NCBI GenBank assembly: GCA_031411055.1
Contig: JANOAI010000229.1
Span: 7,351 to 71,350 of the forward strand
Direction of reading: 5' to 3'
From: JAIYDQ01 sp031411055
GTDB lineage: Bacteria > Planctomycetota > Planctomycetia > Pirellulales > Pirellulaceae
Length of the DNA stretch: 64,000 bases
Positions within the stretch are counted from its first letter, which is position 1. The number at the start of each line of letters is the position of its first letter. Shown here piece after piece: positions 25,166 through 33,349 of this stretch. The notes beneath the pieces are model-generated. The model was not told the origin of the DNA, made no database searches, and saw nothing but the letters and a program-made list of their open reading frames with translations. A program made the translations under genes and the position numbers.

Positions 25166-25245
25166 TGTTCGGAGTTCTTCCGACGTATTTAGAGTTCTAA
25201 CCACTTGTTTGGAGTTCTTACCACTTGTTTGGAGTTCTTGCCACT
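25166..25245. repeat. Four 20-bp tandem repeats, core GAGTTCT
   Basis: Units at 25166-25185, 25186-25205, 25206-25225 and 25226-25245, exactly 20 bp each. The third and fourth differ at one base (TGTTTGGAGTTCTT-A/G-CCACT); the first two are more diverged but keep GAGTTCT at the same phase. They lie about 200 bp upstream of the comEA-like/uvrB operon and 120 bp past the end of the isoaspartyl peptidase gene. Twenty bp is two helical turns, so a protein could bind all units on one face. No spacers, so not CRISPR. Confidence 0.85.
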
Positions 25246-25275
25246 TAAAATTACCTGTCCCACCTTTTCTCGCAT

Positions 25276-25348
25276 TGGTCTCTAGACATCTTCACCCTCC
25301 CGCTTGCGGGAGGGTAAAGGTTGGAATGTTGAAGAAGTGTAGAGACCA
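25276..25348. repeat. Palindromic intergenic element, ACCCTCCCGC hairpin
   Basis: Outer arms TGGTCTCTA (25276-25284) and its complement (25340-25348) enclose a perfect 10-bp hairpin ACCCTCCCGC/GCGGGAGGGT (25294-25303 and 25306-25315) with a 2-nt loop. ACCCTCCC/GGGAGGGT pairs recur at 54550-54575 and 54630-54690, so it belongs to a dispersed family. It could also serve as the 3' end of the isoaspartyl peptidase transcript, though no T-run follows. Confidence 0.7.
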
Positions 25349-25364
25349 GAGCAACTTTTGGCGA

Positions 25365-26396
25365 CTAATTCTGGCTCACGCCGAGCATCACTTCAAAGCG
25401 GCCGTTGCTATCGGCTGCACCACAGCTCATGCTGGGTGTGTTGTGCTGCAAAACGATTTCGCCTTGATTGGAAAGAGCAATAACGCCTCCGTCGTCGGGT
25501 TTCAGCCGATTGCGGATAACTTCTGAGACAGCTTCTTCCATGCTTCGCTTTGCGTACTTCATTTGTGCTGAAATATCATAAGCCACACTGTATCGAATGA
25601 ACTCTTCGCCAATTCCGGTACCGGACACAGCACAAGTTTCATTCGATGCATACGTCCCTGCTCCAATGATCGGCGAATCACCTACGCGTCCGTGCAATTT
25701 TTTGTTGGTACCACCCGTGCTCGTTCCGGCCGCAAGATTGCCATGTGTATCTCGGCACACACAACCGACAGTCCCAATCCGGCCGTCACTTGCCGAGACG
25801 ATGGGGGTGTCGGATTTAACTCGAAGCGTATCGGCATCGATCACCGGTTGAACACTCAAGAAGTAGGACGGATCGACCAACGGGACTTTCTGATCGACCG
25901 CAAAGGCTTCCGCCCCTTCGGAAACAAGTAAGACGTGGGTTGTCTTTTCCATCACGAGCCGAGCTAGCGAGATCGGATTTTTGACGTTGGTTACGGCTGC
26001 AACTCCTCCACACGTATGCGTTGCACCATCCATGATGGATGCATCGAGTTCAGCTTTCCCTTCGGCCGTAACGACCGCGCCGCGTCCGGCATTGAACGCT
26101 GGATCGTCTTCCAAAACACGAATCGTCGCTTCGACGGCATCGAGCGATGTTCCACCGTTTGCCAATATCTTTTTGCCCGTTTCAAGTGCCAGGTTCAGAC
26201 CCGCAAGACGTTTGGCTTTCTTTTCTTCACTCCAAGTTGCCGCATTGCCACCCGCGCCCCCATGGATTGCGATTGCCCACGTTGGGGGAGGACTGTCATT
26301 CGTTTGGGCCATGGAGCGTTGACTGACGTTCAAGGAATATAAGGAAAGGGCAAAAAGATAAAAAACAGTCGTTGGAGCAAGTTCTAATTTGGTCAT
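25365..26396 (-). CDS. Isoaspartyl peptidase / L-asparaginase (Ntn hydrolase), exported
   Basis: 343 residues from ATG 26396, with a signal peptide (ending near S-M-A-Q-T). Type-2 asparaginases self-cleave to expose an N-terminal Thr that hydrolyses isoaspartyl dipeptides or asparagine. Seen: IAIHGGAGGN at the start, LEDDPAFNAGRGAV, LDASIMDGATHTCGGVAAV, the cleavage site GRIGTVGCVCRD (Thr nucleophile), and the substrate-binding STGGTNKKLHGRVGDSPIIGAGTYA. The longer frame to 26546 is rejected because it runs into the upstream vWA gene. It starts 65 bp after that gene's stop (26462), so it may be the last gene of the moxR operon, although its role differs from the rest. Confidence 0.93.
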   Translation of the reverse strand: MTKLELAPTTVFYLFALSLYSLNVSQRSMAQTNDSPPPTWAIAIHGGAGGNAATWSEEKKAKRLAGLNLALETGKKILANGGTSLDAVEATIRVLEDDPAFNAGRGAVVTAEGKAELDASIMDGATHTCGGVAAVTNVKNPISLARLVMEKTTHVLLVSEGAEAFAVDQKVPLVDPSYFLSVQPVIDADTLRVKSDTPIVSASDGRIGTVGCVCRDTHGNLAAGTSTGGTNKKLHGRVGDSPIIGAGTYASNETCAVSGTGIGEEFIRYSVAYDISAQMKYAKRSMEEAVSEVIRNRLKPDDGGVIALSNQGEIVLQHNTPSMSCGAADSNGRFEVMLGVSQN

Positions 26397-26461
26397 AGCA
26401 TACGGTGAGGGTTGACGTTTCCGAATGAAGCTACCGTCACAGAGCCGACGGGCGGCTTTCG

Positions 26462-28810
26462 TTATATCAGACCCAATCGTTTGCGTAGAAGCCATTCGAT
26501 GGCCAAAAGTATCACGACGGGAACGAACCAATAATAGCTTTGCCAAAGAAGAGTCTCGGTTTCGATGATTTTGCCTTGGCTAAAGGGCTGAAGTAAGTCG
26601 ATCAGATCGGGAAGTTCGCTTTCGCTTAAATACTTTCCTCCCGTCGATTCCGCCAATCGCTTCAAGGAAACGACGTCCGCCGATTTTTCGTTCAGCTCGA
26701 CCGAGGGCTTTGCCGACACATTGAATTCAGTCTCGATATCAAGCATTTCTCGCGGGACGCCATTCGCGAAAACTTTTACTCGATAGTTTCCGGCGGGGAG
26801 ATTGGTGGCGGTTCCATTGTAGATTCCTGGGAGTTCTTGATTCGGCGTGAGGTTGATCACGATCGGCGGTAGGCCATCGCGTGAGATAATCGCTTGCACA
26901 TCTGCGTCTCTGAGCGGGGTGGTCCCATTCTTTCGAAGCCGTGATCGAATTTCGATCGGCTCACCCTCCTGATAATTCATGCGGCCAGCATCCAAACTCA
27001 CAAACTCACTTTCTGCCAGATAGGGCGTTCGCATAACCCAACGCGCCATTTGATTCCAAAATCGTTGATGAACTTTATCTGCAACTTTATATCGCCAACG
27101 CCATGTTTCGTCGCTCGCTGAATAGAGGACTCGTCCGGCTCCGTTGAGTCGTGTTGCCAAGAATGGATTGAGAGCTTCCTCGGTGGACGTATCATTTTGG
27201 TTTTTCAACATTGCCAAAACCTCAGTCCCAAACGTGGAACGTGTTGGTGCGTACCATTGAAGACGCGGCAAAGCTTTCCAACTCTCCACCGCATCGTCTA
27301 ACTCACTCTCACGTATGTCCAAGGCAGCCAAACTTCGTCCGATGGATGTAAGGTCGACGAAAGCTAAAGATGTTGGTTTGGCAGACTCCTCAACCGCACT
27401 CTTCGATTTCGCTCGATCGACTGCTAACCGTTCAACCGGCAGAAGTTGACCAACAATTGTCCGATCCGCCTTTGCCCATTCATCGCGTTGACCATCTACG
27501 ATAACCAAACCGCCACCCGATTCTGCTACAAAGTCAACCAACCACTGTTGCTGTTCATTGGAGAGCAAGTCGAGCGGAAAATCGCCAAGAATGACGAGGT
27601 CGAATTTCATCAATTCATCGCGATCAATTGGAAACTGCGGCTGATTCTCACCGATCGGAAATCTCGGTCCCGTCGCAAGGATGTCGTCGGATTCTGCGAT
27701 AACTGGGACGATCTCCCAAAATGGATCTCGTTCGAAGACGTTTTTCAAATAGCGTGCCTCCCACCGACTTCGACCATCCACCATGAGAATCCGTGATCGA
27801 TGCAATGCTCCCCACAATCGAATATCGTAGGGCCTCATCTCGACAATCGAGTCGACAACCTCTCCCGAAATTTGAAATCGAATGGTAAGTGGCACAGCGG
27901 AATTTTTTGAGCGTTCTGAACTTTCGTCGCTTGTACCGCTTGTCAGTTTCTGAATAAGCGGTTCAATCGGGAAGTTAAACGCGATCGCACGCTGTCCACT
28001 TCCTTCCGTGGTAAGACTTTGCTCCCAGACAAGCTCCTCTCCATGAAAAGCTTGGAGTTGAAAGTTTTTGCCAGCCGGGGTCGAATCGTTGAAAACGACT
28101 TTTCCCGCCAGTCGATCTCGACGAAACAAGCGATCGGGATGCTCGACCGACTGGATCGAAAGCTCGGGTGGTGAAACGCTCGGGCCAAAGCCAACAGTGA
28201 AAATCGTTTGCCCGGTCGTTTTCTCGTTTGCCGCTTCGATAAAAGTTTGCCCATGGTTGACTTGACCATCCGTGAGCAATACCAACACCGTCGAATCATC
28301 CCGATCGACGAATTCACCAAGTTCTGTCTGAGAATGAAAAGTCTTGACTAACCAGTCGGACGACGACGCAGGGAGTTCCGCGTGTTTTTCCAGAGTTGCG
28401 GACCACAATTCGACGGCCTGGGCTGAACTTGCACGCACGACGCGCATTTCATGATCCTCGGCGAGTTTGGTCAGCAGCTCGGAATCCGAGTTAAGTAAAT
28501 GATTGATGGCGCGTTGGTACCGATTCGATGCTTGCCCGTCCTTGAGAGTCATGCTCTCAGAATCATCGATGACGATCGTTAGCTTTCCAGGCGTTCCTTC
28601 GCGTTTCCGATGCTGTAAGGCGGGTTCGGTTAGCATGAATACGACCAGCGCCACGGCAATCGCTCGCAGCCAGGGAAGTAACCTCGCCGACCGACGCTCA
28701 GATTGCGAAACCTCTCGTCGGTAGAGATAAAAGCATAGCGTACCCGCGACGATCGCCAGGATGATGGCAAGCCATAGTGAAAGCTGGCCAAGTAGTTGAA
28801 ACCTCGTCAC
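26462..28810 (-). CDS. Membrane vWA-domain protein, third member of the MoxR operon
   Basis: 782 residues from GTG 28810. Two N-terminal membrane spans (LWLAIILAIVAGTLCFYLY and LLPWLRAIAVALVVFMLTEP), a vWA domain with MIDAS motif DDSESM at about residue 85, an extended region with glutamine-amidotransferase-like folds (LVILGDFPLDLLS, GGGLVIVDGQRDEW) near residues 410-450, and a C-terminal span (YYWFVPVVILLAIEWLL). The architecture matches the planctomycete BatA/BatB-like proteins that sit beside MoxR ATPases. The GTG overlaps the upstream stop in GTGA and GGGAG lies 7 nt before it, so translation is coupled. The exact role is not known; MoxR-vWA systems act as envelope-linked chaperone-like complexes. 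Confidence 0.85.
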   Translation of the reverse strand: MTRFQLLGQLSLWLAIILAIVAGTLCFYLYRREVSQSERRSARLLPWLRAIAVALVVFMLTEPALQHRKREGTPGKLTIVIDDSESMTLKDGQASNRYQRAINHLLNSDSELLTKLAEDHEMRVVRASSAQAVELWSATLEKHAELPASSSDWLVKTFHSQTELGEFVDRDDSTVLVLLTDGQVNHGQTFIEAANEKTTGQTIFTVGFGPSVSPPELSIQSVEHPDRLFRRDRLAGKVVFNDSTPAGKNFQLQAFHGEELVWEQSLTTEGSGQRAIAFNFPIEPLIQKLTSGTSDESSERSKNSAVPLTIRFQISGEVVDSIVEMRPYDIRLWGALHRSRILMVDGRSRWEARYLKNVFERDPFWEIVPVIAESDDILATGPRFPIGENQPQFPIDRDELMKFDLVILGDFPLDLLSNEQQQWLVDFVAESGGGLVIVDGQRDEWAKADRTIVGQLLPVERLAVDRAKSKSAVEESAKPTSLAFVDLTSIGRSLAALDIRESELDDAVESWKALPRLQWYAPTRSTFGTEVLAMLKNQNDTSTEEALNPFLATRLNGAGRVLYSASDETWRWRYKVADKVHQRFWNQMARWVMRTPYLAESEFVSLDAGRMNYQEGEPIEIRSRLRKNGTTPLRDADVQAIISRDGLPPIVINLTPNQELPGIYNGTATNLPAGNYRVKVFANGVPREMLDIETEFNVSAKPSVELNEKSADVVSLKRLAESTGGKYLSESELPDLIDLLQPFSQGKIIETETLLWQSYYWFVPVVILLAIEWLLRKRLGLI

Positions 28811-31104
28811 GTTTTTGCTCCCACAAACTGTCGCTGTAGTAGCAGTTCGGCGAACAACAAGATAAGTAGAGAGCCTAACACCCACCGCCAGATCTCACGA
28901 CCTATGGAGTCACCAAGTTTTTCGTACTCTTGGACGCTGCCCACGAGCTTGGCATTGAATTGGTCGGCCAAAGCTTGAAGTTCGGGCTGTGATTCGAGCG
29001 TAAGATTCGATTCGGCCAAGGGTGATTGCGCAGAAACATAGATTGGCGATTCGATCGCATTATCAATCGCATAAAAGCCGGGGTGACTCGCTACAATGGC
29101 TCGTTCGATGGAGCCGGATTCGATTGAGCCTGAGGCGCTAGCCGATCCTGTTTTAAATAAATCGGCTAGCGCCTCAGGCTCATTAATCGCTGATGAATCC
29201 ACCAGAGGGAGGCCGCTTCTAAATCGCGATCCTTCCGTTTTGTTCTGACTCGGGTTGGCCTCCTGAGCTTTTCCATCCACCAACCAGTCGATCAGAGATT
29301 GGGGCGGAAGATTGAGTGTTTGGCCCGTCTCCACATTCGACGCCCACCGATCAGCCGGTGTTTGGCTAATCAGTAGCTGCTGAATCATTGGTAAATAGAC
29401 TGGACGCATTGGCCAATTGGTCCAGCGATCATCGCAAGTCGTGGTGCATAAAAGTATTGCACCGGAACCGAGTTTCTGTTCAATCAAAAATGGATCACCG
29501 TTGTTGAGGCTTAGCAATCGATTGATCGACTTTGTCGAGGCAGCTATCGAACTGGAATACCATTGCGTTACTTCGAGCGAATCCAAACCACTCAATCGCG
29601 AGTCGTTCAAAAAACGAAAAGCGGGATGCTGGTTGATTTCTCGCCGTAGTTTCTGACCGGCACCCTTGGTCGAACTGATCGTCGGTTTATCATTGAGTTT
29701 GAAATCGGAATCGGTAAATAGATGGTCGTTGTACCATTCGGGTAAAAACCTCTCCCCAGCAAAGGCGAACAAGATTCCACCCTCCTGGATGCGAGCCATC
29801 ATCAACCTCGTCGTCGCCTCAGGAAGTTTCGGTACGTCGCACAGAATAATGATTCGGGCTTTTAGGATGGACTCGGGCGTGAGCTTGTCTGGGCTGATTC
29901 GAATTACGTCAAACAGATCTTCCTTGAGGTTTGCATCGCCGGTGAACGGAGCTAGCGCGATCTGCAAGAAATCGGAACTCGCTCGATCGTCACTGTTGTC
30001 AAGTGTTGGATCAACGATCAAGACGGGAATCGCACCCATCGTCAAAACCGACCAGCTCGTCTCATTGTCCGTCGTCAAATCGTCGGCGACTTCTATTCGA
30101 GCCACGATTCGTCGTGCGCCCGATTCCGGAAAGGTAAGGTTGAAAACGGCCTGGCTTTCCGCCTGAGCGGGGATGGCCAAGGTTTTTGAAATCATCGGCA
30201 CGTCATCCACTACCAAAACGAGCTTTATCGCTTCAGCGTCTTTCGAGCTGAAGTTTTTAACGACGGCACGAACTTCCCATGGTTGATTCACGCCCGCTAC
30301 GGACCGTGTTTGTGGATCGATATGGACGGCAAAATTATTTACCGGCGCCGCCCGATTCTTGGACTCCACCGCTTGCAAGAAAATGATCGTCGGCGGCTTT
30401 TCGGATTGGTCGAGACGTTCGCGGAACGCTTTGATTCGGTTTGTATCAAGACTTTGACAGAGCGTTTTCTGAAAGTCCGAAACAACGACGATGCGCGAGT
30501 TTGGCTCCGTTTCTGACTCCAGGTCACTGACCGCCTGATCGATTTCATCCATCAAATTGCCGGGACCTGCGCCTTTGGGCATACGCTTCATCGATTCGGC
30601 GATGACACTTCGGTCACGCGTAAAGACACGTCCCGATGATTCTCCGGACGGATTCGATAGAGCCTGAACAGACCAACGCGTTTGTCGAGAAGTATTGCGG
30701 ACTAGACTCGAAATTTGCTCGAGGGCATGATCGATTGTGGTCATCTCCTTCTTGCCAGACACAATCCGAGTAGTATCCATCGACAGGCTATTGTCGAGAA
30801 TGACGGTAGTCAATTTCGGATGACCATCGCCCAGGATGGCATTGGACATGCGATTCGAAATCAACGGTCGAGCCATGCACAACGCAAGCAAAATCGGGAT
30901 CGCACATCGAATAAGTAGCAGCAACAGACTCTGCCATTCGATGCGACGTGTTTGAATTCGACGGAGATCGTCAAGGAAGAACATCGCACCCCATTCAAGC
31001 GTTGTATAACGCGTGCGATGCAACAGATGAATAATCAGCGGAATGGCAAACGCAGCTGCTCCGAAAAGAAGCGAGGCATTCAGAAACGTCGGCCAGGCAA
31101 ACAC
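28807..31104 (-). CDS. BatA-like membrane vWA protein
   Basis: 765 residues. It begins with the BatA N-terminal domain: LNASLLFGAAAFAIPLIIHL (family hallmark), then WQSLLLLLIRCAIPILLALCM. The vWA domain has MIDAS motif DNSLSM (near residue 95) and the DUF1194-like VVVSDFQ. A beta-rich region and a C-terminal span (IWRWVLGSLLILLFAELLL) follow. The start is a GTG whose G is also the last base of the DUF58 stop (TAGTG). A 22-bp perfect palindrome lies inside the reading frame at 29125-29182 (about residues 641-660), see repeat. Membrane component of the MoxR operon; it probably interacts with the other vWA proteins here. Confidence 0.88.
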   Translation of the reverse strand: MFAWPTFLNASLLFGAAAFAIPLIIHLLHRTRYTTLEWGAMFFLDDLRRIQTRRIEWQSLLLLLIRCAIPILLALCMARPLISNRMSNAILGDGHPKLTTVILDNSLSMDTTRIVSGKKEMTTIDHALEQISSLVRNTSRQTRWSVQALSNPSGESSGRVFTRDRSVIAESMKRMPKGAGPGNLMDEIDQAVSDLESETEPNSRIVVVSDFQKTLCQSLDTNRIKAFRERLDQSEKPPTIIFLQAVESKNRAAPVNNFAVHIDPQTRSVAGVNQPWEVRAVVKNFSSKDAEAIKLVLVVDDVPMISKTLAIPAQAESQAVFNLTFPESGARRIVARIEVADDLTTDNETSWSVLTMGAIPVLIVDPTLDNSDDRASSDFLQIALAPFTGDANLKEDLFDVIRISPDKLTPESILKARIIILCDVPKLPEATTRLMMARIQEGGILFAFAGERFLPEWYNDHLFTDSDFKLNDKPTISSTKGAGQKLRREINQHPAFRFLNDSRLSGLDSLEVTQWYSSSIAASTKSINRLLSLNNGDPFLIEQKLGSGAILLCTTTCDDRWTNWPMRPVYLPMIQQLLISQTPADRWASNVETGQTLNLPPQSLIDWLVDGKAQEANPSQNKTEGSRFRSGLPLVDSSAINEPEALADLFKTGSASASGSIESGSIERAIVASHPGFYAIDNAIESPIYVSAQSPLAESNLTLESQPELQALADQFNAKLVGSVQEYEKLGDSIGREIWRWVLGSLLILLFAELLLQRQFVGAKT
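29125..29182. repeat. 22-bp perfect inverted repeat inside a coding sequence
   Basis: TGAGCCTGAGGCGCTAGCCG-AT (29125-29146) is exactly complementary to 29161-29182, with a 14-nt AT-rich loop. It lies in frame in the BatA-like gene and encodes about 20 residues (EPEALADLFKTGSASASGS), rich in Ala and Ser. The gene stays open through it. This looks like a palindromic intergenic-type repeat that inserted without breaking the frame. Confidence 0.85.
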
Positions 31105-32003
31105 TATCGGTCTCCTCGAGAAGCGAGATAAGCCGACAAAATTTCAGCGTGAGGCTGATCCGTTATACAAGGGACCAAGTCGATTCGGTTTTTAGCTGCC
31201 AATCGTTCCCAATCCGCTCGAAATTTCTGCACCCGTTCGAGATAGGCTTTGCGAATTGACGCAGGATCGACAATCTTGCGTTGGCCAGGTCGCTCAAGAT
31301 CGATCAGCTCCATTCTTCGTCGAAAGGGAAACTCGAGTTCATCGCGATTCCAAATCTGAAAGACCACGACTTCGCTTCGATCAACTCGGAAGTAGCTCAA
31401 GGCTTTAGCCAGTGGTTCAACTTGATCAAAGCAATCGGAAATCAGAATGACCATTCCTCGACTTCGAATGCGAGGAGCGACCGTATCGAGAACTTGGCTT
31501 AAATTCGTATCCGTTCCGCAGCTTGATGACGACAACGCATGCATCAGCAATTGCAAATGTCCCGGATTCGATCGAGGTGGAGTAAACGAACGGAGCTCGG
31601 AATCCACTAAGCCTAAGCCAACGGCATCTCGTTGCGAGATCAAGAGGTACGCAAGTGAAGCAGCGAGCTTGATCGCGTATTCGTGTTTTGAAATGGCAGC
31701 CTTATCGGTCCCTCGATATGCCATGGAACCGCTTTGATCGACAAGCATCGTACAACGGAGATTGGTTTCCTCTTCGAATTGACGAATGAAGAGTCGATCC
31801 GTCTTTCCGTAAAGTTTCCAATCAATGCTTCGGGTCTCATCGCCTTGAACGTAAGGACGATGTTCCTTAAATTCCGCGCTAAAACCTTTATGCGGCGAAC
31901 GATGAAGACCGACCGTGATACCGTCGACAACGTTGCGGGCGAATAGCTGCAGATGCGAGACCCGATCACGCTCGTCGGCATCCAAAATCGGCTTGACAGA
32001 CAT
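31104..32003 (-). CDS. DUF58 domain protein
   Basis: 299 residues. DUF58 proteins are partners of MoxR ATPases, with a vWA-like fold. Seen: the family motif YVQGDETRSIDWKLYGKTDRLFIRQFEEE (positions about 51-80; key residues R-x-I-D-W), then the MIDAS motif VDQSGSMAYRG. The ATG at 32003 shares a base with the MoxR stop (TGATG); a GTG three bases earlier is an alternative. No signal peptide, so probably cytoplasmic or peripheral. It is coupled to both neighbours. Confidence 0.92.
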   Translation of the reverse strand: MSVKPILDADERDRVSHLQLFARNVVDGITVGLHRSPHKGFSAEFKEHRPYVQGDETRSIDWKLYGKTDRLFIRQFEEETNLRCTMLVDQSGSMAYRGTDKAAISKHEYAIKLAASLAYLLISQRDAVGLGLVDSELRSFTPPRSNPGHLQLLMHALSSSSCGTDTNLSQVLDTVAPRIRSRGMVILISDCFDQVEPLAKALSYFRVDRSEVVVFQIWNRDELEFPFRRRMELIDLERPGQRKIVDPASIRKAYLERVQKFRADWERLAAKNRIDLVPCITDQPHAEILSAYLASRGDR

Positions 32004-33025
32004 CACAGAAGCTTATCGTTAGACTTAGGCATTTCATCGAGCGCACGACGGACGAGATCATCGCTCGTTAAGCCTTCGGCTTGGGCGGCGAAACTGGGAA
32101 CCAAACGATGGCGTAAAACTGGCAAGGCGAGGCTTCGCACATCTTCGAGAGAGACAAAATGTCGGCCATGCAAGAGAGCTCGAGCTTTTGCCGCTAAGAC
32201 TAACTGCTGACAAGCTCGAGGTCCCGGTCCCCAATCAATCTTGTCGGCAACCCATTTTAATTTCGAACTTTCTTCGGGACGAAGCGAACGAACCAAGTTA
32301 AGAATGAGATTCTTGGCGCCATCCGGCAGTGGCACTAGGCGAACCGTTTTCTGAAACTCGATAATTTCTTCACCGCCGATGACCGATTCAATTTTGGCAG
32401 AGTAGCTACTGGTTGTCCGATCGATGATTTCGGCTTCTTGTTCGAGGGTTGGATAATTCACTACGACTTGAAAGAGAAAACGATCGCGTTGGGCTTCGGG
32501 TAGCGGGTACGTTCCTTCTTGTTCAATCGGGTTCTGCGTCGCAAGAACGAAGAATGGCTCGGCAAGTTTATAGGTTTTTCCACCCACCGTGACTTCGTGC
32601 TCTTGCATGGCTTCGAGCAATGCCGCTTGCGTCTTGGGTGGGGTGCGATTGATTTCGTCCGCCAGGAGGATTTGGGTAAAGACCGGGCCTTTTTGAAAAA
32701 CGAGCTGTCGATGGCCCGTTTGAGGATTCTCTTGAATGATATCGGTCCCGGTGATGTCGGCAGGCATCAAGTCGGGAGTAAATTGGATGCGATGAAAGGT
32801 CAGTTCCATCGATTCGGCGAGTGACTTGACCATCAACGTCTTGGCGAGCCCCGGCACCCCTTGTAGCAAGCAGTGGCCGCGAGAAAGGACCGCAATTAAC
32901 AATTGTTCGATCGTGTCATCTTGGCCAACGACAATTTTTCCGATCTGCTCGCGAATTTTTTTGCAGGCGGACCGTAGTCGTTCAGCCCTAGCAAGATCTT
33001 GTTGGTCCGGGGGCGCAACAGGCAT
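32003..33025 (-). CDS. MoxR-type AAA+ ATPase
   Basis: 340 residues, first gene of the leftward operon. Walker A GVPGLAKT (near residue 57), Walker B LLADEINRTPPKTQAALLEAM, sensor ATQNPIEQEGTYPLPEAQRDRF, and the C-terminal lid with RALLHGRHFVSLEDV. MoxR ATPases act as chaperone-like remodelling factors for metalloproteins or envelope complexes, usually with vWA partners, as here. ATG 33025 gives the normal N-terminus (VGQDDTIEQLL at about 35). Operon order: moxR, DUF58, BatA-like, vWA membrane protein, isoaspartyl peptidase, with 1-4 nt overlaps in the first four. Confidence 0.95.
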   Translation of the reverse strand: MPVAPPDQQDLARAERLRSACKKIREQIGKIVVGQDDTIEQLLIAVLSRGHCLLQGVPGLAKTLMVKSLAESMELTFHRIQFTPDLMPADITGTDIIQENPQTGHRQLVFQKGPVFTQILLADEINRTPPKTQAALLEAMQEHEVTVGGKTYKLAEPFFVLATQNPIEQEGTYPLPEAQRDRFLFQVVVNYPTLEQEAEIIDRTTSSYSAKIESVIGGEEIIEFQKTVRLVPLPDGAKNLILNLVRSLRPEESSKLKWVADKIDWGPGPRACQQLVLAAKARALLHGRHFVSLEDVRSLALPVLRHRLVPSFAAQAEGLTSDDLVRRALDEMPKSNDKLL

Positions 33026-33349
33026 TCAAATCACTCCGAGCAGTCGAGGCGGGGTCAACCGAAAAGGAAAAAGGGGGGCGGAAGCAAAAAAGGCCTACGG
33101 CCACTTTGCTCCTTTAATTTTAACCAATAAATCCCTCGTCCCAGTCCTTAGATGAGAAGAATACATAAGTTTGATCGTGTACTGGTCTGCCGCCACCTCC
33201 GCCGTCGCGACAATCATACTGGCGGAGCGTCGAGGGGCACGAGAACACACTTTGAGGCTCGGTTGTCAAATCTTCGCGGGTAAGCCATAATCCGCTGTCT
33301 TTCCTTTGGAACACGGCCTCTGGAGTACCGGCATCGTCCGGTCCGGTCT
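33026..33349. promoter_or_regulatory. Divergent promoter region, moxR operon / guaB
   Basis: 324 bp between the outward-reading moxR and guaB genes; both promoters must lie here. I do not recognise specific -35/-10 boxes, riboswitch or operator. Open frames in it look like chance. Confidence 0.4.

Noticed and set aside
25166..25245. Possible CRISPR array
   Set aside because: Units are contiguous 20-mers with no spacers, there are only four, and no cas gene is present.
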